From positions 434,001 to 498,000 of the forward strand of contig NC_016482.1 in assembly GCF_000227115.2 (NCBI RefSeq): a stretch of 64,000 nucleotides of DNA, in the 5' to 3' direction. The notes beneath the pieces are model-generated. The model did not search any database, was not told the origin of the DNA, and saw nothing but the letters and a program-made list of their open reading frames with translations. Position 1 is the first letter of the stretch. Each line of letters opens with the position of its first letter. A program made the position numbers and the translations under genes. This document shows, piece after piece, positions 1 through 10,533 of the stretch. The stretch comes from Naumovozyma dairenensis CBS 421 (taxonomy: Eukaryota > Ascomycota > Saccharomycetes > Saccharomycetales > Saccharomycetaceae).

Positions 1-592
1 CGTATTTGGTATAAGTTGTATAGGTAGGATAAGGTATACCCCGACCGTTAAGTGAATACTGTCAAAACATGACAGCAATACTTGTAAGAACAGCATTTCT
101 TGTATAAGGATGGAAGCTTTGAATGAAAATTAAGATGCAAATTGACCAGTTACCTTCAATTGTGTAAGTATATTTTAGTTCATAACAGAGTTGGATTAGC
201 TTCATAATAGCCCCCTACGTAGGACCTTCGGATTTTTCAGATTTTGAAATTTTGGACAGTTAAAACCCGTACATTTACTACACCCACCCATGTTTTCCAG
301 GTTGTTTTCTTTTTTTAACAGAGCCAAAGTAAAAGGAGATGGCGGCGGAATGAGATTTTAGGCCTAAGTAATTTCAACTTCGCGAGGAAGTCTTCGGAAA
401 CTTCATTCTGCTTATTCTTCCTGAATGGGGTGGGTTAGGCAGGAGATGCGTAGGCAGAGAGATCTACAGCACCTGTGTTATCAGTTCAGTCTATATCAAA
501 ATAGGTAGTTATTGATACCACTATTTCTGATAATTCGTTAAATTTACTATTGAAAGAGCATATACACAACCAAAGAGAACATATAATTGAAG
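1..592 (+). promoter_or_regulatory. RPS27 upstream region with two Rap1-like sites
   Basis: No coding gene is seen here. Two motifs resembling the Rap1 consensus, as found in front of yeast ribosomal protein genes, stand close together: AAACCCGTACATT at 263-275 and ACACCCACCCAT at 280-291. They lie about 300 bases before the RPS27 start codon. T-rich tracts follow at 307-316. Rap1 binding is inferred from sequence only. The position and pairing fit the usual ribosomal-protein promoter layout. Confidence 0.6.
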
Positions 593-1361
593 ATGGTATG
601 TCTAGATTCATGCAAAAAATGTTAATACGAGAATTAAAGAGAATACTAAAATCTGCAAGTGGGATAAAGGAATGGGTTAACTATAAATTCGATTAGATTG
701 AAAATGTTGAAGCATTACTATATAGACACTAGGCTGAGAAAAATAAGTGAGGCCATCAGACCACAAATTATCAAGTCTATTTGGAAAAATATAATTATAA
801 GGCACGTTAAAAACCTCAAGTATTCAAAAGTAAGATGCCAGCTTGAACGATTTTGAATATATAGATCAAGAGGAAAGAATTTACACTATATTTCGGCAAT
901 ATGAAGGATTAAGGAAGATATAATGCTGTTATAAAAATAAAATCAATATCCAAATAATTTGATGGATCAGGAAAAAGTAAACCACAGATGAGGTTCTGAG
1001 CTCGTAAACAATAAATTATAAAAAAAGTGTTTCCCGGAACCAAATTACTAACAAAAACATAAAACTAAATATGCATTGCATTTTTAATTTTTCTTTGAAT
1101 ATTTTTTTAAAATAGGTTTTAGTTCAAGATTTGTTGCATCCAACTGCTGCTTCTGAAGCCAGAAAACACAAGTTAAAGACTTTAGTTCAATCCCCAAGAT
1201 CATACTTCTTAGATGTTAAATGTCCAGGTTGTTTGAACATCACCACAGTTTTCTCTCATGCTCAAACTGCTGTCACCTGTGAATCCTGTTCAACTGTCTT
1301 GTGTACTCCAACTGGTGGTAAGGCTAAGTTGTCTGAAGGTACTTCTTTCAGAAGAAAGTAA
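593..1361 (+). CDS. RPS27: 40S ribosomal protein eS27 (Rps27), two exons
   Basis: Small-subunit ribosomal protein eS27 of the cytosolic ribosome. Exon 1 is only the start codon, ATG at 593-595. The intron runs 596-1115, with donor GTATGT at 596-601, branch site TACTAAC at 1046-1052 and acceptor TAG ending at 1115. Exon 2 (1116-1361) begins Val-Leu-Val-Gln-Asp-Leu and completes an 82-residue protein, the normal family length. The zinc-binding cysteines are visible as CPGC and CESC. Exon 2 has no ATG at its beginning, so the spliced start is required. S. cerevisiae RPS27 genes also have a first exon of just ATG. Whether this is the RPS27A or RPS27B counterpart cannot be told from this window. 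Flanking order does not match the PSR neighbourhood of S. cerevisiae. Confidence 0.96.
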
Positions 1362-3369
1362 ATTAATTTCAATATAAAATTTTAAAATTTTAATGTAAAT
1401 TTAACTTAACTTAACTAAACATAATCATCGTATTATCAGTTTTTTATCCTATGTCCTTCTTTATAAAATTTTTACGTGTTCATTTACGTTCCTTTAATAA
1501 TATATATACATGAAACCTTCACGATAAGGAGTTATTTCTGCGATTCGGATATGTTACCTTATTAATTATTCTGTTCGTTTATAAAGTTTTAAGGATACAT
1601 TCTGCGCCTAAGTAAATAGCTAGATGGATTAATTTTAGACATTTAAAGCAAGTAGGATATCCTCTTCAAGAGCGGGTGTCTTAAAACATCTCCGACTTCC
1701 AATTTCGGCCACGTTGTTTACCTAAATGGTCAATGACTAGTTTTTTTGTTGGGGTTGAATGAAGCATATGTCAGCATTCTATAGTAATAAACTCTAATAA
1801 GTGAAATTACATATTGGGGGTATGCCCCCAACCCCTCCCATCAGAGCATCTTATCTAAGATAATTTGTACCCCAAAACAGAATTCCTACAAAAAAGAAGC
1901 ATGAATGTTGTGTCTTCCTTGTAGTAATAGGAATCTGCTCAACAAATTTGTTGCATTGTGTGCACTCTTTTTATTTTCTTTCGCCCAAAATGAGAATCAT
2001 GTCCGCATGAATGGAATTGTTTGCAGAGCTTGTACTCCGAGATTAGGACAATTTTTTTGTATGAGATCCCTAATTTGGTGTGAATATTATAGAGCAACAT
2101 GGACTATTATAGGGTTGAATCCAAGTGAACCAGCTTTTGATTTTTCCTACGAAGTTAAAGTTAGACTACGCCTACTTTAAGTTTATGTTCCAACTTACTT
2201 ACTCGTACTAGTACTATGCACCACCTCCAAATATAATTTTGTAGTTATTACTATTTATTTTGTTAGGATTGATAATTAATTAGGGTATAATTTTATGCTT
2301 TTCTAATAGAAAGATTCGTTTGATAGTCATCTCCAGAGGACATATCTAGCTACATATGACAAATACGTGGTACAGGTAAAGTCTAAGCCAAAATGAAGAT
2401 CCATTACTCTCTCTTTATATTGTCATTACGTAAGAAATAGATGGGTGGGTAGCTAGCAATACAATTATTCCATCGATGAAAGGATCGATTCCATTTCCGA
2501 GGATATTCCTTTAAAGTAGCAAAAACTTCTCCGTGGTGATAACGCGGCTCTACCATCTTGTTTCTTGTAGTATCGTCTGTAGCCGCACCACTTCATCTTG
2601 ACTTACACAAATACGTACACCACACTGTAAGAGCTCTCACTAAATAATTTTTTCCTTTAAAAATAATGCCCTGAAAATAGACTGCCTTCCTGACCCTAAC
2701 TTCTTTCCCAGGGTCAGGTGGGAAATTCGAGAGAATACACAGTAGAAAAACAGTTCCGTACGGTGCGTAAAACAAAACAATTTTTTGATAGCTGGATTTT
2801 AGTTCAGCAAGAACGTTACAGTCACTTTTGACTAATTAAGTTGGATCCGACAGAGAAATCGGTTACAAAAAAGAACACTTGAGTGAAGATCTCCAAATTC
2901 TATGCGAAGCTATCTATCTCTCTCAAGATATTAATTCCATATCATACGTCAAACTAATTTCAGGTCAGGTATTTCAACTGTAATACTCCAGAAAACCTCA
3001 GTCCTGTACCCTTACGTAAAGGAGGAAACAACATAAAAGATATTACGTGTGTACACATATACGTAGAAGATAAAGCTGATCCAAAACTCGAAAGTCGATC
3101 CCGGCTGTTCCATCATAATAAACGATAGTTGCCCCGTGAAGATAAACTCTGGATAAAGATCATTGGTTATTCATATATATATCGAATAAAAAAATCCATC
3201 ATTTTTTGTAATAAAGCAAAAAAACATATAATTTACTTCCTTCCCTTTTGGAGTCCATTCATTTACAATCATTGTTATTGTTGTTGTTTTTTACCTTGTG
3301 GAAGTATAAGATTAACAAGCAAGTAATTATAATAACAAAAGCTTACAAACAACGAAAGGAGGAAAAAAT
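1362..3369. other. Intergenic region, no gene recognised
   Basis: About 2 kb between RPS27 and the PSR-type gene. It holds the RPS27 3' region and the promoter of the PSR-type gene. The longest ATG-started frame (1905-2180, 91 codons) resembles nothing I recognise. A strong inverted repeat sits at 1814-1831 and is listed separately. Confidence 0.6.
1814..1831. repeat. Perfect GC-rich inverted repeat
   Basis: TTGGGGG, spacer TATG, then CCCCCAA: a 7-bp perfect stem with a 4-base loop in otherwise A+T-rich DNA. It is about 450 bases beyond the RPS27 stop. Function is unknown; it could be a protein-binding palindrome or a transcript hairpin. Confidence 0.7.
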
Positions 3370-4914
3370 ATGGGTTTTGTTTCATCACTGCTTTGCTGTT
3401 CCGACGAAGACTCTCAATCATCATCTCCACTTCAAACTAATCATCAACAACTCCAGCATCAAAAAGAAAAGCAATTACAATCACAAAAAAATAATAATAA
3501 AATAATACAGAACGAGAAAAGAACGCAAACGTCACATCAAGATAAAAAAAATCGTCAAACTTCATCCTCTTCATCAATATCTGCTGAAACAAAACAACTG
3601 ACAAAAAGTTCATCTCATCCTAAGCATAGAAAGCATAATAACAATAGTTACGATAATCACAGCATGACTATTGTAACACCAACCCTTACAATAAATACAA
3701 ACACAAATGATGCTCATGGTTCGACTTCCATAAATGGTATGCATACTGGAAATACAAAGATAAAAGATAATAATAGTAATGATTCTTCGAAGATAAAAAA
3801 CAGTGATAATGGTCAAAACCAAATGAAAGAAGACAAAAGAAGAAGGAAAAAAAGAAATACGCCGAATAATCAAAATATAATAAAAAAATCTCTTGAAGAA
3901 GAATCTGTTACAGGAAAAGAATATCCGAATGCTAAGGATGAAGAAATAGAAGAAAAAGAATCATTTAGGGATAAAGAAATTGAAGAAGAAGAAGATAGTA
4001 AAGAAACACAACTCGTGAACGTATATAATTCAGAAACTGATACAAGTACGGGAGAAACTGTTCCACAAACAATGAATGAAGTGCTACCGTCAACACAAGA
4101 AGAATTAGAGAATGGAGATGATATCAACATTACGACGAATAATAACAATAATGATGATGCTAATAATGATAACATTAATAACAACAACAGTAATAATATT
4201 GCATTGGAAAGGAATTATAGTGCAGAAACTGCTAATACTTCGATTGGGAGTACTACTACAAATTCAATGACTACTACTTCTTATGATGAAGATAATGGTG
4301 AATTTATTGATTTGACACTTTTACAACCAATGCAATATCATGCAGATGGTTATAAAACATTATTATCACCCAAGGATGAAATTAAGTTTAAACATAAAAA
4401 ATGCCTAGTATTAGATTTAGATGAAACATTGGTTCATTCATCGTTTAAGTACTTACCAAATGCTGATTTTAATTTACCAGTTAATATTGATGATCAAATT
4501 CATAACGTTTATGTCATCAAGAGACCCGGTGTAGATGAATTCTTGGAAAAAGTTGGTAAATTATTCGAAGTGGTAATTTTCACAGCAAGTGTATCCAGAT
4601 ATGGTGATCCATTACTGGATAGATTAGATCCAAAGGGTAAATCAATCCATCATCGATTATTTAGAGAAGCATGTTATAATTACGAAGGTAATTATATTAA
4701 GAATTTATCACAAATGGGGAGACCATTAAGTGAAATTATTATATTGGATAATTCACCTGCATCATATATTTTCCATCCTCAACATGCTATCCCTATATCT
4801 TCTTGGTTTTCTGACTCTCATGATAATGAATTATTAGATATTATACCGTTATTAGAAGATCTTTCAAAAAATCCTTCATTAGACGTTGGTAAAGTATTAG
4901 ACGTCACAATATGA
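3370..4914 (+). CDS. PSR1: Plasma-membrane HAD/FCP-type phosphatase, Psr1/Psr2 family
   Basis: Homologue of Psr1/Psr2, membrane-anchored phosphatases of the FCP/SCP group of the HAD superfamily that act in the sodium and general stress response with Whi2. The 514-residue protein starts [10 protein letters not shown]; Cys9 and Cys10 are the likely palmitoylation site that holds the family at the plasma membrane. Residues from about 15 to 320 are low-complexity (Asn, Ser, Lys, Glu) and longer than in S. cerevisiae Psr1 (about 427 residues). The catalytic domain fills the C-terminal third. Its DLDET signature is at residues 349-353, so Asp349 is the expected nucleophile and Asp351 the acid/base. 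The gene converges on the YEH-type lipase. SOF1, which lies between PSR1 and YEH1 in S. cerevisiae, is absent, so the PSR2 assignment remains possible (PSR2 and YEH2 are direct neighbours). Confidence 0.93.
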   Translation: MGFVSSLLCCSDEDSQSSSPLQTNHQQLQHQKEKQLQSQKNNNKIIQNEKRTQTSHQDKKNRQTSSSSSISAETKQLTKSSSHPKHRKHNNNSYDNHSMTIVTPTLTINTNTNDAHGSTSINGMHTGNTKIKDNNSNDSSKIKNSDNGQNQMKEDKRRRKKRNTPNNQNIIKKSLEEESVTGKEYPNAKDEEIEEKESFRDKEIEEEEDSKETQLVNVYNSETDTSTGETVPQTMNEVLPSTQEELENGDDINITTNNNNNDDANNDNINNNNSNNIALERNYSAETANTSIGSTTTNSMTTTSYDEDNGEFIDLTLLQPMQYHADGYKTLLSPKDEIKFKHKKCLVLDLDETLVHSSFKYLPNADFNLPVNIDDQIHNVYVIKRPGVDEFLEKVGKLFEVVIFTASVSRYGDPLLDRLDPKGKSIHHRLFREACYNYEGNYIKNLSQMGRPLSEIIILDNSPASYIFHPQHAIPISSWFSDSHDNELLDIIPLLEDLSKNPSLDVGKVLDVTI

Positions 4915-5346
4915 TGTGATCATGCATTCTCGTTACGGAAAAAGAGTAAAAAAAGAAATCACTATGGACTAAGCAAAAATTATAACAATATTAATACTTA
5001 AATAAAAAATAATAACACAGTAAACAGATACACAAAAGAAAAGAAAAGAAAAGAAAAATAGATATAATAATATTTATTACTGTTTCGTGCATTTATTCAT
5101 TCATTCATTCGTTCCAGTTCACACAAAAAAAGAAAAAGGACTCTATGATTACATACATCATTCTCTCACACACACTCTTATAGAAGCAGGCTCTTCTTTC
5201 TGTAACCTTTTTTGTTTTTTTCCTTTTGTCTAATGTTTATTACAAACAATGGAAGGAAAAGACTAGAAATTACGATGACATTAAACTGAGGAGAAGAAAA
5301 ACATACGTATTTTTAAACATGCATTTTTTTTAAGAAAGAAAAAAGT

Positions 5347-5370
5347 GAACGAACGAACGAACGAACGAAC
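5347..5370. repeat. (GAAC)6 microsatellite
   Basis: Six perfect copies of GAAC in the PSR/YEH convergent spacer, followed within 20 bases by TACA repeats. Confidence 0.9.
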
Positions 5371-5426
5371 AATATATACATACATACATAATTGAAAACA
5401 ATCACTTTAATTTTTATATATAATAG

Positions 5427-5450
5427 TAATAATAATAATAATAATAATAA
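5427..5450. repeat. (TAA)8 microsatellite
   Basis: Eight perfect TAA copies, non-coding, in the PSR/YEH convergent spacer. Confidence 0.9.
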
Positions 5451-5717
5451 CTAATTAAAATATGGTATACGAAATCTGTGGCATTATCTAGCTATCTATT
5501 TCTGAGTTTTTTATATCGTATGAGATAGAAATGTATGTGCTTATAAGTAACGTCCACGGTGGACTATGTCTAATATTCAAATATTTTCTCTATACGCAGG
5601 GGAGGAATGTTCTCGCGCGTTTATAAGATATTCGTAGGGAAGAAAGATATAATATGTATTTTGTTTGTTTAATGTATAATGTATATGTGTATGAATGTAT
5701 GATTGAATGTTTGTAAT

Positions 5718-5760
5718 ATGAATAAATGAATAAATGAATAACTGAATAACTGAATAACTG
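5718..5760. repeat. Octanucleotide ladder beside the YEH stop codon
   Basis: Tandem units of ATGAATAA followed by units of CTGAATAA, ending about 15 bases from the YEH-type stop codon. The two unit types differ by one base, which suggests stepwise expansion of one original unit. Confidence 0.7.
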
Positions 5761-5774
5761 AGTACAGATGAGCT

Positions 5775-7295
5775 TTAATTAAGCTTGTCATGACTTTCCT
5801 TTAAATGCTGCGATGCAGGTGGAGATACCGCCGCGGTAGCTGTGGCGGTGGCTGAGGCGGTTGATGGTACAGAATTATTATTATTAATATGTGATAGTCT
5901 CATGTTTTGAAGAATTGGTCTACCAACTTTTTCCAAGACATCATTTGCCCAAAGGATATCAACATGAGAATATTCTTCAATGTACCATATTTTATATGAA
6001 GCTTCATTTTCGAAATTTCTAAAATGTTTAATGACTCTTTGTCCATCTACTAATTTATCTTGACCAGGTATAAAGATTAAGAAGTTTGGTATTATTTTTT
6101 GTTTTGTATCATCATCACCAAGTTTAGAAAACCATTTTTTATATTGTGGGAAGAAATCATTATAATTTTTAATAAATGATTTTTTATTTGGATCTCTACT
6201 TATCCACCATTGCATTAATTTGACAGAGACGAAAACAGGAGAGAATTGGAAATGTCTATTTTTCAAGCCATCATCCCATAATAAATCATTCCAACCAAAT
6301 AAATAATTAAAAATTGTATAACAAATGAATCCAAAGAATGCGGTCCCCAAAAATAATTTTCTTGCCACCATCATGATATTAATGAAATTTTTTTCACCAA
6401 ATACTACTGGTGAATCTATTGCCATGGACATCAATTTAAATATTGGGTGATCATTTAATATTGGGCCTGGATATAATGCTGGAGCCAATGCAATGACATT
6501 TTCAATCTTATCAATCATTGGTGCACAATTTTTATCCTTTCCTTTATCTTGTAATAAATTTAAAAACACTTGAGTAGTACCTTGAGAATGACAAACTATT
6601 GAAAGTTTTTCAAAATTAGTCACTTTCAAAACGTGATCAATTAACATCGGTAAATCGTAATTGACCATTTCATTAATATCCCAATCCCATCTTTTCTTCT
6701 TTGGAATTAATTTTGGATTCCAATTTGGTGTAAACCCACATCTATTATTACCTAGCCAAACATCGAATCCTGAATTAAACATATAATAAGCTAAAGAATT
6801 TTGACCATTAGACGCAAATGAACCACTACTTTGAAGTAGACCATGAATCATTAAAACAGGAGAATTTTGACCAATATTATTTTGACATTGGAAATTAGTC
6901 TTTGATTTAAGATGCCATAAATCAATGATGAAACCATCTTTTGTTTCCAATTGAAATTCTTCAATTTCAATACCATATTGATTATAATAATGGTTTAATG
7001 TGGGGTATAAATTTAAATCTTCTTTAAATTTATTATTATTGTTGTTTCTTATTACATTTTTCTTTTGCTTTGTTGTATTATTATTTTCACGCGCTGATGA
7101 TGATGAATCTTTATCAACATTCTTGGTAATAAATTTACCAAAGGGACTCATAGAATTATAATATTCGATGAAGTATATCTTGTATAATGCTACGATGAAT
7201 ATTAATGATAGTGATAAGTTTAAGATTAAACTTGATACTATTCGACGTGATGTCTTCTTGAATAATTTAATTGGCATTTTTGTCATCCTCACCAT
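5775..7295 (-). CDS. YEH1: Membrane-anchored steryl ester hydrolase, Yeh1/Yeh2 family
   Basis: Acid-lipase-type alpha/beta hydrolase expected to release sterol and fatty acid from steryl esters. The 506-residue protein has a hydrophobic anchor at about residues 19-45, an Asn/Lys-rich linker, and an alpha/beta-hydrolase domain from about residue 95. The HGLL oxyanion-hole motif starts at residue 151. The nucleophile motif is CHSQG at 235-239 (Ser237). The acid is probably in PGQD and the histidine in EYSHVD near the C-terminus. The first position of the usual GXSXG motif is Cys rather than Gly. The C-terminal tail is Ala/Thr-rich. The start ATG lies at 7293-7295. Yeh1 acts on lipid droplets and Yeh2 at the cell surface; the direct contact with the PSR-type gene recalls PSR2-YEH2, while PUF3 and EMC6 on the other side recall YEH1. 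Confidence 0.88.
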   Translation of the reverse strand: MVRMTKMPIKLFKKTSRRIVSSLILNLSLSLIFIVALYKIYFIEYYNSMSPFGKFITKNVDKDSSSSARENNNTTKQKKNVIRNNNNNKFKEDLNLYPTLNHYYNQYGIEIEEFQLETKDGFIIDLWHLKSKTNFQCQNNIGQNSPVLMIHGLLQSSGSFASNGQNSLAYYMFNSGFDVWLGNNRCGFTPNWNPKLIPKKKRWDWDINEMVNYDLPMLIDHVLKVTNFEKLSIVCHSQGTTQVFLNLLQDKGKDKNCAPMIDKIENVIALAPALYPGPILNDHPIFKLMSMAIDSPVVFGEKNFINIMMVARKLFLGTAFFGFICYTIFNYLFGWNDLLWDDGLKNRHFQFSPVFVSVKLMQWWISRDPNKKSFIKNYNDFFPQYKKWFSKLGDDDTKQKIIPNFLIFIPGQDKLVDGQRVIKHFRNFENEASYKIWYIEEYSHVDILWANDVLEKVGRPILQNMRLSHINNNNSVPSTASATATATAAVSPPASQHLKESHDKLN

Positions 7296-7604
7296 TTCTT
7301 TTTAGGTTAGTGGTTTTATTTTCTGAATGAGGAAAAAAAATTGTCTAACGTAAGCCCAGTTTACCAATTGTTATGAAGGTGACTCTATGTCTATATATAA
7401 TTGATGTATTGTTACACAAAAGGATTATATAATTAGAAGATGACTATCGTAGAATTGTGACACCTGTATATATAATCAGATTGGTCGATAAATGCTACGT
7501 AACGTGAAAAATTTCAGTACGGACATTTTCTTGTTCGTATTCATTTTTGTTTTTTGTGTACGAAGTAGGCGGAGGGGCTTTCCCTCCTCGGACAGTTTTT
7601 TTCC

Positions 7605-7607
<3 letters not shown>

Positions 7608-7637
<30 letters not shown>
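7608..7637. repeat. (AG)15 dinucleotide repeat
   Basis: Uninterrupted AG repeat of 30 bases, about 310 bases upstream of the YEH1 start codon. Confidence 0.95.
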
Positions 7638-7641
<4 letters not shown>

Positions 7642-7900
7642 TAACCGCGAATAAAAATGTGATGGAGGCTGATGTCTGTCTGAGGGGAACTGCGTGAGGC
7701 CTGCGCAAGTAACGGAGTTGCTTTTAACAATTGTTAACCATATATGTGTGTCTAAAAGGGTATTTACCGGTCTATTTACATACCTTCTATTTCCTATTGT
7801 CTTTCAAAATTCAAATGTGTCCTTCTTTATAGCGGGGGGGAGAGGGTTCTTTCTCTCTGTTTATCACTCTGGGTGTCTGGGTGTGGTCCCGTTGCTTGTC

Positions 7901-7910
7901 TCGTATACGA
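7901..7910. promoter_or_regulatory. TCGTATACGA palindrome, possible sterol regulatory element
   Basis: Contains TCGTATA on both strands. This heptamer is the core of the sterol regulatory element bound by Upc2/Ecm22 in S. cerevisiae. It lies about 610 bases upstream of the steryl ester hydrolase gene. Binding is inferred from sequence only. Confidence 0.3.
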
Positions 7911-8305
7911 TACCCTGAGACTTATACGTATTATTATATTTGTGTGTTGTTGTCGCCCATTGTTTATTTGAGCTTGTTAAATCCGGGGATATCATACCAT
8001 ATGTTCCACTTATCATCATCACTGTGTAGAGTGGAAATAAAGTTACGTAACATTTCCTTTCAGTTTTCCATACAATAGAAGATAAGAAAAAACTATGCTT
8101 CATTGCGAGGGTTATAAAGCTAGTGCATAGAATGAGTTTGGGTATGGGTCATTGACGGGATTAGACCACATACGCACCGAATATTTTGTTTGGAGACCTT
8201 TCTGTCAATGTTTGTCGATGGCGGCTATTTTTACCTATTCCGTTTCCGTTTCCGTTTCCACGTTCGCTGTCTGTCTATTACCCTCCCTCCGTCTCTCCCT
8301 CTGCT

Positions 8306-8312
8306 CGGGTAA
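8306..8312. promoter_or_regulatory. Reb1-type site
   Basis: CGGGTAA, the reverse complement of the Reb1 core TTACCCG, in the YEH1/PUF3 divergent region. Reb1 sites commonly mark nucleosome-free promoters. Confidence 0.4.
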
Positions 8313-8947
8313 CATTACCTACCAACTTTTCCCACTCTGTGCCTTCCTTCCTTCCTTCATCCTCCTCGCATCCCCACCCTCCAGACACCACATATCACTC
8401 TGGCTCGCTCGGCTTTTCCAATTTCCACTTTCCCAATCGAGTGAGCAAAGTTGGCGAGCTGAAGTTATTCCCCATTAGCAATATTCCTATTTCTCTTAAT
8501 ATCTATGATTCTCTCATCGTGTGTGGTGGATCTTCTTAACATACGTTCACTTCGTGATCAGTTAAAATAGAACCACCTTACAGTATCAGTCACTCTATAT
8601 CATCCTAGAAGATATATATCCATAACCATCAAGTCTATATATCCCTGCTTTTCCATATCCTTTTGGCCAAGGAACACCGATGAAAAGTTTTTGAGCGCCA
8701 ACTATTATCATCGTTATCTCCATCGTATTTTTTCAGAAAACTCAACTATCACTGACTGATATCTCATTACATATAACAAGCATACACAGACAGCAAAGTA
8801 TATATCCATATTGTCTTTGACCGATTTTGCTCCTATCCTCCTGTTAAATCATTAACTCTACTTAGCCGTAACCGCATCTATTCCTGTACATAGTCCGCCA
8901 CTCATCGATATATTCAACATTTTCCACATCATTGTAAAAGAATCACG

Positions 8948-8951
<4 letters not shown>

Positions 8952-8979
<28 letters not shown>
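8952..8979. repeat. (CA)n dinucleotide repeat
   Basis: Fourteen perfect CA units, preceded by CACGCACG, about 35 bases before the PUF3 start codon and therefore probably in its leader or core promoter. Confidence 0.9.
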
Positions 8980-8981
<2 letters not shown>

Positions 8982-9012
8982 GTAAACTTTCAATTGTTTT
9001 CAATAACGAAAA

Positions 9013-9048
9013 ATGACTGTTTTAAATAATATCGACCAGTGGGTTGAA

Positions 9049-9083
<35 letters not shown>

Positions 9084-10496
9084 TAATACCCAGAATCCTA
9101 ACAATTATAATCATCAAGACTTTTTACAACAAGCTCCTCCTTTAAACTTAAATATGAACATCAATAGTGCCAATACTTTCGATTCAGAACTTGCTTCAAT
9201 AGTATCATCTTTAAGTGTATTATCAAATAATCCTATTAATACAACAAATACGAACAACAACGCAAATATTTCTTCATATACTTCTCCTAATCAACAAATT
9301 GGCGGATTTAGAAGATCAAGTTTAAATCAATCTGATATGGAATCTGATATCTTATACTTAAATAGTAATTCTATCACCGCTAATAACAATAATAATATGA
9401 TTAATTCCGATTTTATTAAGAGAACTACCCTTTCTGTTGGTGCAGTTCCAACAAATTTTCAACAATATTCTACTACATCAAATACCAATACCAATAACAA
9501 TAATAATAACAATAATAATACCAACGAAATGAACCCACAAAGTTATTATTCTTCAACATCTTCTTCTTCTTCTCCACCAATTCAATCTATACAAGGTCAT
9601 CCTCATGTGTCAAAAAGTATTAACGATATTCAATCTCATTTCCAAAATCATACTATCAATAGTAGTAGTAGTAGTAATAATAATAGCGATTATGGTAATA
9701 ATATCAATAAAGGGAATAACAACAGCAACAATAATACATATAATAATAATAATAATAAAAGATTGGATTTATTAGGTCAATATCCCGCTACTATAGCTGA
9801 TCCAATGACTTCTTATCAATCTACAAATAAAAATAAAGGTAATTTTTTCGAGAAATTTGGGAAATCATTGATCGAAGGTACAAGAGAAATTGAATCTCAA
9901 GGTGATAATAATAATAACTCAACTACTATTGATTTGAATTCTAATAGATCAGAAGTAAGTTTAGCAACTCAAACAACCCTTTCAAATTCTATTGATGATT
10001 ATGATAATGAATCTTCCATTGCGGGCTCTAGCGAATATTATCCTAATTTTATTCCCAATCAAAATCGCTTTCAAAATAATAATAACAATAACAATAACTC
10101 TGTTTGGAATCCTGCAAATGCCCAAAGTTTTAGACCACAACAAAATAATTTAGATCCATATTATCAACAACAACAACAACAACAGCAACAAATTCATCCA
10201 ACTTATTTTCCAACAGGAGCATTCCCTTATCCTCATTTCCCTCAACAACAACAATTCTCAATATCATCTCCAACTGCATACCTATCTCAAATGCTTTCCC
10301 CTCCTTCTAATTTCAATTATAATAATACCAATACTGGTGATATGAGTATTAATCAATTTCAACAGAACATTGCTTCCAAAAATAATTTCGAAGAAGGATC
10401 AACCACTTCCTCTACCACTAATTCTTCTGATTCTCCATTACCAACATCTCATCATGATACTACTATCCAAGTACCACCATCTTCATCATCTTCATC

Positions 10497-10533
<37 letters not shown>

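Larger units (their letters stand above)
4915..5774. other. Convergent intergenic region rich in short tandem repeats
   Basis: The 860 bases between the 3' ends of the PSR-type and YEH-type genes hold no recognisable gene and no SOF1 remnant that I can see. Several microsatellites are present: TCAT repeats near 5097-5110, (GAAC)6 at 5347-5370, (TAA)8 at 5427-5450, and an ATGAATAA/CTGAATAA ladder at about 5718-5760. Confidence 0.6.
7296..9012. other. Divergent YEH1/PUF3 intergenic region
   Basis: A 1.7-kb shared upstream region with no recognisable gene. It contains an (AG)15 tract at 7608-7637, an inverted repeat GGAGGG-N5-CCCTCC at 7571-7587, a palindrome TCGTATACGA at 7901-7910, a Reb1-type CGGGTAA at 8306-8312, and a pyrimidine-rich plus strand from about 8230 to 8480. 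A CA repeat lies just before PUF3. Reading frames here are by-products of the skewed composition. Confidence 0.6.

Noticed and set aside
1747..1890. Possible eroded LTR (begins TGTTGG, ends near CTACA)
   Set aside because: No matching target-site duplication, no primer-binding site and no Ty coding remnants; the termini are too short to trust.
1905..2180. 91-codon ATG-started frame downstream of RPS27
   Set aside because: No recognisable domain, no close promoter logic, and composition like the surrounding spacer.
7694..8539. Several short frames on both strands between YEH1 and PUF3
   Set aside because: They follow from the skewed pyrimidine-rich composition, overlap each other and match no family.
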